Assembly: GCA_964645835.1 (NCBI GenBank)
Contig: CAZYDG010000065.1
Coordinates: forward strand, 7,001 to 71,000
Direction of reading: 5' to 3'
Length of the DNA: 64,000 nucleotides
DNA from: CAZBME01 sp964645835
Lineage (GTDB): Bacteria; Desulfobacterota; Syntrophia; Syntrophales; UBA8958
In this document: piece after piece, positions 37,990 to 46,649 of the stretch
Position numbering within the stretch: position 1 is the stretch's first letter
How the letters are laid out: every line of letters begins with the position of its first letter
Program-made: the position numbers and the translations under genes
The notes under the pieces: generated by a model
What the model was told of the DNA's origin: nothing
What the model saw: only the letters and a program-made list of their open reading frames with translations
The model's database searches: none

Positions 37990-38502
37990 CTACGCCGCAT
38001 TGGAGTCAGGTGCCATTTGTTCACTCCCATTCTGCATCATGCCCAACTCATTGTTGGAAAAAACCTTGTCCGTATCCAGAATAATGATGAGTTCATTATT
38101 GCGTTTGCCGATTCCCCTGATGAATTCTGTGCGCCAGCGCGTTCCGATTCTAGGCGGGGGCTCGATTTGAGAAGCTTCCAACTCGAAGACCTCCTGAACG
38201 GAATCCACAAGGGCCCCGAGAGTGGTTTTATCTTCTTCAACAACGATTTCCATGACGATGATGCAGGTATCCACGGTCTTTTCCGTTGAAGATAATCCGA
38301 ATTTCAAACGCATATCCATAACAGGGACGACATTGCCTCGTACATTGATGACGCCCCGCATGAATTCCGGTGTATTAGGCACTTTTGTCGCTGGTGTATA
38401 GTCCAGTATCTCACGTACCTTGGCCACATCGACGGCAAATATCTCGTCGGATAACTTGAATGTAAGGTACTGGGTGGTTTCCGTAATCGCCATTGCACTC
38501 AT
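37990..38502 (-). CDS. cheW: CheW-type coupling protein
   Basis: 170 aa: LTFKLSDEIFAVDVAKVREILDY, FMRGVINVRGNVVPVMDMRLKFG, a long acidic-Glu stretch VVEEDKTTLGALVDSVQEVFEL, and IILDTDKVFS. Scaffold between receptors and CheA. AGGAGG lies upstream of its ATG (38502). First gene of the cheW-cheR-cheB-kinase run on the minus strand, 122 nt before cheR. Confidence 0.95.
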   Translation of the reverse strand: MSAMAITETTQYLTFKLSDEIFAVDVAKVREILDYTPATKVPNTPEFMRGVINVRGNVVPVMDMRLKFGLSSTEKTVDTCIIVMEIVVEEDKTTLGALVDSVQEVFELEASQIEPPPRIGTRWRTEFIRGIGKRNNELIIILDTDKVFSNNELGMMQNGSEQMAPDSNAA

Positions 38503-38546
38503 TATGCTACCTCCTCCTTATTTATCTGGTAGATAGTTCAATTTCA

Positions 38547-38744
38547 TCAATACTTCTCGAACTCCAAGTCATGGACGTCCTTTTTGCCGGCTTTATCCGA
38601 CATTTCCAGAGTGAAGCCGGATGGTGGCGTTCGATGTGGCGGTCACCCCCCAATAAGCGCAGATGCCGATACCTGCCAGAAGCAGCAGCACTAATCCGAA
38701 GCCGAACCCAAACGCTTACCGATTTCCATATCCGACAATCTCAT
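38547..38744 (-). pseudogene. Remnant of a chemoreceptor: first helix fused to the last residues
   Basis: GGGAGGGAACAATAAG precedes an ATG at 38744 reading MRLSDMEIGKRLG; shifting one base continues FGFGLVLLLLAGIGICAYWG, a typical receptor first membrane helix. After a short stretch another shift gives DKAGKKDVHDLEFEKY and a stop at 38547, which matches the C-terminal end of the neighbouring receptor (DRTGKKDAQDSDFEKY). So the start and end of a receptor gene remain and about 500 or more codons between them are gone, by internal deletion. Located between the long receptor gene and cheW. Confidence 0.75.
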
Positions 38745-38794
38745 CTTATTGTTCCCTCCCTTAATTGCTGATCAGGGGTGAGCGCGGCATCCCA

Positions 38795-41700
38795 TCAATA
38801 TTTTTCAAAATCCGAGTCTTGGGCATCCTTTTTACCCGTCCTGTCCGCAAGATCCAGCGTATAACCAGGTCGATTGTCCACCGGTTTATATGTCCGGCCA
38901 CTGAGAGGGGAGGCCTTCTCTGAAGTTCTGGACGCCAACCGTTTTAACCCAGCTTTCGGCCGGAGATCGGGCAGGGCGGCAAGAATCGGCTTTATTTGCC
39001 GGCGTCCGGATCGCACTCCCGTATCCTCCGTTCGAAAGAAGGACATGGCGGCTTGAAGCTGCTCCGCCTGGCCCGTCAATTCTTCAGATGTAGAGGCCAT
39101 TTCTTCAGCTGCTGCGGCATTTTGCTGAATGACCTGATCCAGTTGCTGGATAGCCTTGTTGATCTGATCGGCGCCGTTCTTTTGTTCACTGCTGGCGGCA
39201 TTGATTTCCTGGACCAGATCGGCTGTCTTCTGTATGGCGGGAACAATCTGATTGAGCATTTGTCCGGCTTTTTCAGCGATCTGAACACTGGAAGCCGACA
39301 GTCGATTGATCTCACCTGCTGCCGTCTGGCTTCTTTCCGCCAGACGCCTTACCTCCGCTGCGACAACGGCAAAGCCCTTGCCGTGCTCACCGGCTCTCGC
39401 CGCTTCGATTGCGGCATTGAGGGCCAGCATATTTGTCTGGCGGGCGATCTCCTCGATGATGGATATCTTGTTGGCGATTTCCTTCATGGCCGCGACAGTT
39501 TCCGTAACCGCCTGTCCGCCTTCCCGGGCATCTTCAGCCGATTTTACGGCGATCTTTTCCGTCTGTTGGGCATTATCAGCGTTCTGCATAATATTGGAGG
39601 TCATCTGTTCCATCGACGAAGACACCTCCTTCAGCCGAGGCTGCCTGTTCTGTGGCGCCCTGGGATATCTGTTCCGTTTTCCCGCTCATTTCCTGACTGC
39701 CCGTTGCTACCTGATCTGAAGCGACTTGCACATTCGTGACAACTTCCGTCAGTTTTTCCAGCATGAGGATCAGTGCCTGCATCAAACGGTCCTGCTCTGA
39801 GCGTTCCCGAACATCAACCACCAGATTGCCGTCGGCAATCTGTTCTGCAACGCCCGTAATTTCATTCATGGAGTCGATCAGGACGTTGAGGTTGTTCTTG
39901 ATCTCATTGAAATCACCTTTGTAATTGTCTGATATTTTGGGTGGTATATCGCCCTTGGAAATCCGGTCCACGTACTCGGCGGCAACATTTAGAGGTCCGA
40001 TGACAGCATCCAGGGTTTCGTTGACGCCTTGGATAATCTTCCGATATTCGCCGTGATGCTTTCCTGCATCGGCCCTTGTCGCCAGCTTGCCGTCAACAGC
40101 GGCCGTTGCCAACATTCCTGTATCATTGATCAGCATTTCAATTGTTTCCATGCATCCGATAACGGCCGGCAGCACCTTGTCTTCCTCGCAGCGCTTCCCG
40201 ATTCGTTTCAATTCTGCAAGTTCCGCCGTATTGCCGACGGCGATTTCGTTAATCTGGCGGGTAACACCCAATAGGCGATCCCGAACCTCGTTTGTCGATT
40301 TGGCCATGGAGGCATAGATGCCGATGTAGTTGCCTTCAACGCTTTTTGTATGGTCATTAAGTGTCATGCGGTGCATGATCCGGTCGCATTCCACGAGGCC
40401 GCCGAGACCATCGATGCAGTTGTTGACATTGTTCTTGATCTCATTGAAATCGCAATTGTAAGTATCGGTGATCTTCGGTGGAATATCGCCCTTGGAGATC
40501 CGGTCCACATACTCGGCAGTAACATTAAGGGGGCCGACGAAGGCATCAATCAGCTTGTTTATTCCGCCAACCAACTCGCCCCAACCACCGGCAAACTGCT
40601 GGGCGTTGCCCCGCGTCTGCAGCTTGCCGTCCTGAGTCGCCTGGATCAGCGTATTGGTCTCCTTCAGCAATCCGGACATAACATCGAGGCATTGGTTAAG
40701 GTTGTTCTTGATCTCGTTGAAATCGCCATTGTAAGTATCGGTGATCTTCGGGGGAATATCGCCCTTGGATATGCGGTCCACGTATTCGGCGGTCACGTTG
40801 ATCGGTCCGACGAAGGCATCGATCAGTTTGTTTACGCCTCCTACCAACTCGCCCCAGCCACCAGGAAACTGCTGGGCGTTGCCCCGCATCTGCAGCTTTC
40901 CTTCCTGTGTTGCCTGGATCAGTGCATTGGTCTCTTTCAGCAATCCGGACATCACGTCGAGGCACTGATTGAGGTTATTCTTGATCTCGTTGAAATCGCC
41001 ATTGTAAGTGTCGGTGATCTTCGGGGGAATATCGCCCTTGGATATGCGGTCCACGTATTCGGCGGTCACGTTGATCGGTCCGACGAAGGCATCGATAAGT
41101 TTGTTTACGCCTCCTACCAACTCGCCCCAGCCACCAGGAAACTGCTGGGCGTTGCCCCGCATCTGCAGCTTGCCGTCCTGGGTCGCCTGAATCAGCGTAT
41201 TGGTCTCTTTCAGCAATCCGGACATAACGTCAAGGCACTGGTTAAGGTTGTTCTTGATCTCGTTGAAATCGCCATTGTAGTTATCGGTGATCTTCGGGGG
41301 AATATCACCCTTGGATATGCGGTCCACATATTCGGCGGCGACATTCAGGGGGCCGATGACGGCATCCAGTGTCTCGTTGACACCCTGGATGATCTTCCGG
41401 TATTCTCCGCGATGCTTTCCCGCATCGGCTCTTGTCGCCAGCTTGCCGTCCACGGAAGCCTTTGCCAGCATTCCTGTATCATTGATCAGCATTTCAATTG
41501 TTTCCATGCATTCGATGACGGCCGGCAGCACCTTGTCTTCTTCACAACGCTTCCCGACTTTTTTCAATTCTGCAAGCTCCGCCGTATTGCCGACGGCGAT
41601 TTCATTGATCTGGCGGGTAACGCCCAAGAGACGGTCCCGAACCTCGTTCGTCGATTTGGCCATGGATGCATAGATTCCGATGTAGTTGCCTTCAACGCCC

Positions 41701-42236
41701 TTGGTATAATCGTTTATCGACATACGGTGCAGAATCCGGTCGCATTCCACGAGGCCGCCAAGACCATCGATGCAGTTGTTGATATTATTCTTGATCTCGT
41801 TAAAATCGCCATTGTAAGTGTCGGTGATCTTCGGGGGAATATCGCCTTTGGAGATCCGGTCCACATATTCTGCGGTCACATTTAATGGCGCCACGATGGT
41901 ATCGATCATTTGGTTAACCGATTCCAGTATTTCGCGTTCAGAATCGGTTGCCCCCGTCAAATCTGCCCGCGCCTCCAGCTTTCCTTCATTGATCGCATTG
42001 GAGAGTGCCCATATTTTCTCAAATAAAACAGCATTATCGCCACTGTTCTGACTTTTGATATCAATGTGTTTCATCACTGATTTCCTTTCACGGGTTGATT
42101 TGCTGTCAGGTTGACCGGCTGGAATTTGCGGAAGATCCTTATGGTTTGTTGTGCTTTTATCTCCTCCAGGCGGTCTTTTGACCGTTTTGCCAGATACTGG
42201 CATTTCCGAGGTACTCTTTGAGGCTTTGCTTGTCAT
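38795..42236 (-). pseudogene. Cytoplasmic chemoreceptor with six HAMP-like repeats, frameshifted
   Basis: From the ATG at 42236 (AAAGGAGAG upstream) the frame runs 886 codons, then ends in SAEGGVFVDGTDD. At 39628-39629 the plus strand reads CACCTCCTTCAGC; dropping one C gives AEEVSSSMEQMTSN and the rest of the signalling domain to 38795 (restored about 1146 aa). No membrane helix. About 55 disordered residues, then six copies of a HAMP_2-like unit (AEYVDRISKGDIPPKITDTY), then the signalling hairpin (EIARQTNMLALNAAIEAARAGEHGKGFAVVA) and a tail ending DSDFEKY. Three units repeat every 91 codons almost identically. A 3' fragment alone could only be made from an internal start. Downstream of the membrane receptor gene on the same strand. 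Confidence 0.88.
40570..41340 (-). repeat. Tandem 273-bp DNA repeats inside the receptor gene
   Basis: Three near-identical units of 273 bp (91 codons) encode GNAQQF(P/A)GGWGELVGG and the following HAMP-like module. A longer block (about 40350-40000 and about 41730-41300) encoding EGNYIGIYASMAKSTNEV also occurs twice in the same gene. High DNA identity means unequal recombination can change the unit number. Confidence 0.85.
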
Positions 42237-42374
42237 AACAGGCTCTCCTTTATGGATTGTGATTTATATTCTTGAAAAATATTCATTAGCTTTGTGATTA
42301 AATACCGGATATGGTTTCTTCTTCGGCATTTATGGGCATCTGTCACCAGGGCTTTAAAGCTTTGGTTCCCCATA

Positions 42375-45311
42375 TCAGTAATTTTCAAACTCGTTGTCCT
42401 GGCGATCTGTCTTTCCATATGTGCCGGACATATCAATCACATAACCTTTAGCTTTATCCCCCACATGGGCCATATGAAGATCGTGACCTGCCGGAGGTGC
42501 GTACGGTTGCTTTTTACTTAGTGAGGCCATATGACCGGAAGGTGTGGTATGATGCCCCATCGATAAAGGTAGTCGTTGCTGCTTCATACCCGTATTTCCA
42601 ATCCTGAAGAACGTCACGGTGCTTTGCAGTTGAACCGATTGGGCTGTCAACTCCCCGGACGTTGCCGCCATTTCTTCTGCCGCCAGGGCATTCTGCTGGA
42701 TGACCTGATCCAGTTGCTGGATGGCATTGTTGATTTGATCGGCGCCGTTTTTCTGTTCATTGCTGGCGGCGCTGATTTCCTGAACGAGGTCGGCTGTCTT
42801 CTGAATGGCCGGGACGATCTCTTCAAGCATCCGGCCGGCTTTTTCTGCAACCTGAACACTGGAGGCCGACAGGCGGTTGATCTCACCTGCGGCGGATTGA
42901 CTTCTCTCCGCCAGTCGTCTTACTTCTGCGGCTACCACGGCAAATCCCTTGCCGTGCTCGCCGGCCCTTGCCGCTTCAATGGCCGCGTTTAGGGCCAGCA
43001 TGTTAGTTTGCCGGGCGATTTCTTCAATAATGGAAATCTTGCTGGCGATTTCCTTCATGGCCTTCACGGTTTCCATTACTGCATAGCCGCCTTCGCGAGC
43101 TTCTTCAGCGGATTTTACGGCGATCTTTTCCGTTTGCTGGGCATTGTCGGCATTCTGCATGATGTTGGAGGTCATCTGTTCCATGGAAGCGGATACTTCT
43201 TCGGCCGAGGCCGCCTGTTCCGTGGCTCCCTGAGAAATCTGTTCCGCCTTGTTTCCCATCTCATGGCTGCCTGTCGATACCTGATCTGCTGCCATCTGGA
43301 CATTTGCAACGATATCTGTCAGTTTCTCCACCATCAAGGACAAGGCATTCATCAATTTGTCCTGTTCCGACCGTTTTCTAATATCGACATGAAGGTTCCC
43401 ATCGGCGATCTGCTCGGCGACAGCCGTGATATCATTCATGGCATCGATCAGAACATTGAGATTATTCTTGATGGCATTGAAATCGCCATCATAGTTATCG
43501 GTGATCTTGGGCGGGATATCGCCATTGGATATGCGATCCACATACTCGGCCGCCACGTTAATAGGCCCGATGACCGTGTCGAGAAGCTTATTGACGCCTT
43601 CGATGGCTCGTTTATGGTTTCCCTGGTACTTGGATGTGTCGGCCCGATAGGACAATTTTCCGGCAATGGCGGAATCGATAAGGAGACTTACATCTTTAGC
43701 CCGGCTATTGAGCATGTCGATAAGCATATTGAGATTATTTTTAACTTCATTGAAATCGCCGTGATAGACATCCGTGATAATGGGTGGCATGTCTCCTTTG
43801 GCTATCCGGTCCACATATTCGGCTGATACATTCAAAGGGCCGATGACTGAGTTCAAGGTATCATTGACGCCGGCGATAATCTGTTTGAATGTGCCGTTAT
43901 GTTTATCAGCATCGGCCCTGGTCGCCAGTTTTCCTTCCACAGCAGCGCTGGATAGCAAATGGGCATCGGCAATCAGCGCATTTATGGCATCGATACACTG
44001 ATTGAGGTTGTTTTTGATTTCGCTGAAATCGCCACTATAATTGTCAGTAATCCTTGGAGGAATATCTCCTTTGGAGATGCGGTCTACATATTCGGCGGCA
44101 ACGTTCAGGGGACCAATGACGGCGTCGAGTAGCTCATTTACCCCTTCAATGGCCCGTTTGTGGGTTCCCTGATATTTGGATGTGTCAGCCCGGTAGGACA
44201 GTTTTCCGGCAATGGCGGAATCTATAAGAAGACGTACGTCCTTAGCCCGGCCGTTGAGCATGTCGACGAGCATGTTGAGATTATTTTTGATTTCATTAAA
44301 ATCCCCGCGATAGACATCCGTGATAACAGGAGGCATATCTCCTTTGGCAATCCGGTCCACGTATTCGGCGGCGACGTTCAGGGGGCCGATAATGGCGTCG
44401 AGGGTGTCGTTAACGCCGGAGATGATCCTCCGGAAGTCACCGCTGTGTTTGGAAGCGTCGGCCCTGGTCGCCAGCTTCCCCTCAACGGTTGCCTGAACGA
44501 GCATATCGGCTTCCGTAACGAGAGAATTGATATTCGCCGCCATCGTTTTAAAGGCGTTTGCAAGTATCCCTATTTCATCTTTCCTGCCTGTTTCGACGGT
44601 GACAGATGTATCTCCCATTGCCAGCTTGTTTGTTGCATCAATAAGATGGTCCAGAGGTTTTTTTATGCTTCTCGTTATGAGCCATGACATCAAGAGCAGT
44701 AGTGTTGCGATAATCGCGAACACAACGCCTGTCTGTGCAACCTTCCTCCAGAAAAGCGCATTAACATCGTCAACATAAATACCTGAGCCTATCACCCAGC
44801 CCCATGGCGCAAATCCGGCCACATAGGAAATCTTCTGAACCGGTTCCTTTACGTCTGGTTTCGGCCACATATAATCGACAAAACCGGCCTTTTGCTTTCT
44901 GACCGTATCGACAAATTCGACAAAAAGCTTTTTCCCATTCGGATCTTTATTGTCCGACATGTCCTTTCCTTCAAGCTCCGGCTTGAAAGGATGCATGATC
45001 ATGACGGGACGCATATCGTTTATCCAGAAATACTCTTTTTCGTCATACCGAAGGATCCTGAGAGTATTTGCAGCCATTTTTTTTGCCGCATCTTCTTTCA
45101 TCTCGCCTTCTTTAACAAGATTGTAGTAATGCTCAACCATTCCCAGGGCTGTCTCAACCACATGTTTCGTCTTGAGCCTTTTCTCTTCAAGCAGTGTGTT
45201 CCTTAATGATTGAAGAGATAGAAATTCAACAAGCAGGAGAAACAAAACAGCAAACAGGACTAGAATTTGCATCTTCCGCTGGAGTTTCATATTTCGTAAA
45301 AAAGTTGTCAT
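42375..45311 (-). CDS. Membrane chemoreceptor with Cache sensor and HAMP-like repeats
   Basis: 978 aa, intact. First helix at about 14-33, a single-Cache periplasmic sensor (YFWINDMRPVMIMHPFKPEL; PWGWVIGSGIY), second helix at about 190-210, a classical HAMP (LPLDHLIDATNKLAMGDTSV-like), four HAMP_2-like units (AEYVDRIAKGDMPPVITDVY and variants), signalling hairpin (EIARQTNMLALNAAIEAAR), and the tail RQDNEFENY. Proteins with this sensor type often detect organic acids or acetate-like ligands (inference). Its signalling domain is nearly identical to that of the cytoplasmic receptor 140 nt downstream, so they can share an array and CheA. Confidence 0.95.
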   Translation of the reverse strand: MTTFLRNMKLQRKMQILVLFAVLFLLLVEFLSLQSLRNTLLEEKRLKTKHVVETALGMVEHYYNLVKEGEMKEDAAKKMAANTLRILRYDEKEYFWINDMRPVMIMHPFKPELEGKDMSDNKDPNGKKLFVEFVDTVRKQKAGFVDYMWPKPDVKEPVQKISYVAGFAPWGWVIGSGIYVDDVNALFWRKVAQTGVVFAIIATLLLLMSWLITRSIKKPLDHLIDATNKLAMGDTSVTVETGRKDEIGILANAFKTMAANINSLVTEADMLVQATVEGKLATRADASKHSGDFRRIISGVNDTLDAIIGPLNVAAEYVDRIAKGDMPPVITDVYRGDFNEIKNNLNMLVDMLNGRAKDVRLLIDSAIAGKLSYRADTSKYQGTHKRAIEGVNELLDAVIGPLNVAAEYVDRISKGDIPPRITDNYSGDFSEIKNNLNQCIDAINALIADAHLLSSAAVEGKLATRADADKHNGTFKQIIAGVNDTLNSVIGPLNVSAEYVDRIAKGDMPPIITDVYHGDFNEVKNNLNMLIDMLNSRAKDVSLLIDSAIAGKLSYRADTSKYQGNHKRAIEGVNKLLDTVIGPINVAAEYVDRISNGDIPPKITDNYDGDFNAIKNNLNVLIDAMNDITAVAEQIADGNLHVDIRKRSEQDKLMNALSLMVEKLTDIVANVQMAADQVSTGSHEMGNKAEQISQGATEQAASAEEVSASMEQMTSNIMQNADNAQQTEKIAVKSAEEAREGGYAVMETVKAMKEIASKISIIEEIARQTNMLALNAAIEAARAGEHGKGFAVVAAEVRRLAERSQSAAGEINRLSASSVQVAEKAGRMLEEIVPAIQKTADLVQEISAASNEQKNGADQINNAIQQLDQVIQQNALAAEEMAATSGELTAQSVQLQSTVTFFRIGNTGMKQQRLPLSMGHHTTPSGHMASLSKKQPYAPPAGHDLHMAHVGDKAKGYVIDMSGTYGKTDRQDNEFENY

Positions 45312-45401
45312 TCAGTGCTCCTCCTTCTTTTGCTTCCGCACTTCCCATTTTGTGGGTTTAGATGGGTTTTCACCGCTGTTTAATTAGCAAGGTAATGATC
45401 A

Positions 45402-46043
45402 TTAGGGACTGTCTTTCACAAAGGAGAGAGGCGAAATCTTTGTTTCCACGCGAAGGCTGGAACGCACATTTTTCAGGGACTCCTCCAGCAGACACCGCGC
45501 ATCATTTAAAACTGGTTCCCCATGGCCGAAATAGATCTTCCGAATGTCTCTTCGGCATAAGTCTTTAAGGGCTACCACATAATCGCTTTCATAAACGCCG
45601 CCTGAGGATCGAATAACGAGAGGTGTGTCTCCCGCAAACAGTATGCCTTCATCTTCGATATATATGCATATGGAGTCGCTGGAATGGCCGGGTGTATGAA
45701 TGATCTCGCACATCCGGTCGCCGATGCGTAATCGATCCCCGTTTTTCAGGACACGGTCCACGCCGTCGAGAAAAGGTGTAAATGAATATATTACAGGGTT
45801 GAACGCTTGGCGGATGAGGGGAAGCGCCGCCGTGTGGTCTGAATGATTATGGGTGATTATCACCTGTTCAACCTTGCTCTTCCCGATGCCCGTGTTCAGT
45901 TTTTCAATGGTTTGTATGATTGCCGGATCGCTGCCCGTGTCTATCAGTGTGTTGATATCTTCAATACGTTTCCAGTCGCCTAGAATAAGGTAAGCGTTGG
46001 AACTGTAAACATGATCACTGCCCTGAATCTGTATGACCTTCAC
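45402..46043 (-). CDS. Metallo-beta-lactamase-fold hydrolase in the che cluster
   Basis: 213 aa, GTG start at 46043 overlapping the upstream methyltransferase stop (GTGA). Metal site THNHSDHTAALP, HTPGHSSDSICIY and FAGDTPL are intact, plus YFGHGEP near the C-terminus. No signal peptide and no membrane helix. The substrate is unknown. The tight coupling between a short CheR and the receptor gene suggests a role in signalling rather than general metabolism (inference). Confidence 0.9.
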   Translation of the reverse strand: MKVIQIQGSDHVYSSNAYLILGDWKRIEDINTLIDTGSDPAIIQTIEKLNTGIGKSKVEQVIITHNHSDHTAALPLIRQAFNPVIYSFTPFLDGVDRVLKNGDRLRIGDRMCEIIHTPGHSSDSICIYIEDEGILFAGDTPLVIRSSGGVYESDYVVALKDLCRRDIRKIYFGHGEPVLNDARCLLEESLKNVRSSLRVETKISPLSFVKDSP

Positions 46044-46648
46044 GACGAGGCCTCCACCTTACGGAAGACCTGACTGTCTGACACCATCTGTTTAAAGAGG
46101 CAGGAAATCTCTTCCGGGAGCTTCTGGGTGTGTTCCATGACAAGGAGACCGCCAGGTTCCAGGGCCCGGTGAAACATACGGATGACCTCAACCCGTTGAT
46201 GATGTTGAAAATGGAGGAGAACATTTTTACAGACGATGAGGCTGAAACCGTCCAGGGCAGGGGACAGGGTCAACAAGTCATGGTGTTTGGGATGGATGCA
46301 GTTTCGGATAATATCCGTTACCCGGTAGTAACCTTTTTTGCCGTTTTTCTGGAAGTATTTTTCAAAGAGGTGTTTGGGGATCCGTTGAAGCTCTTCCCAT
46401 GGATAAGTAGCTTCCTGCATCGTTTTAAGGAGCGGCTCGTCGTAATCCGTCGCATGGATTTGAACGTTCCGGAAAGCGAAGGCCCCCATATTCTCGGCCA
46501 GAAGAATGGCCAGGGTGTAAGGTTCCTGCCCCATGGCGCAGCCGGCATCCCAAATACGGACGCGGCTTCGGCCTGCGGTTGCCTCAATTAGAAAACGGAC
46601 TGCATGTTCCAGGGGTGTTAAATCCCGGAAGAAAAAGGTAAAAGCCAT
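46040..46648 (-). CDS. Short CheR-like methyltransferase lacking the N-terminal domain
   Basis: 202 aa from the ATG at 46648 (GAGG 10 nt upstream), one base after the cheA stop. It starts directly at the FFFRDLTPLEHAV junction and SAM-binding core (IWDAGCAMGQEPYTLAILL, HATDYDEPLL, SLIVCKNVLLHFQ, LLVMEHTQ); the ~70-residue N-terminal helical domain seen in CheR at 36975-37868 is missing. The missing domain normally helps bind receptors, so this enzyme may methylate a different target or need another tether. Overlaps the next gene by 4 nt. Confidence 0.9.
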   Translation of the reverse strand: MAFTFFFRDLTPLEHAVRFLIEATAGRSRVRIWDAGCAMGQEPYTLAILLAENMGAFAFRNVQIHATDYDEPLLKTMQEATYPWEELQRIPKHLFEKYFQKNGKKGYYRVTDIIRNCIHPKHHDLLTLSPALDGFSLIVCKNVLLHFQHHQRVEVIRMFHRALEPGGLLVMEHTQKLPEEISCLFKQMVSDSQVFRKVEASS

Positions 46649-46649
46649 C

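Noticed and set aside
40000..41800. CRISPR-like regular repeats
   Set aside because: Units are 273 bp, translate in frame as HAMP-like modules, and have no short repeat-spacer pattern.
40350..41885. 511-codon open frame on the plus strand
   Set aside because: It is antisense to the tandem-repeat receptor gene. Repeated units keep the same antisense frame open, so it is an artefact of the repeats.
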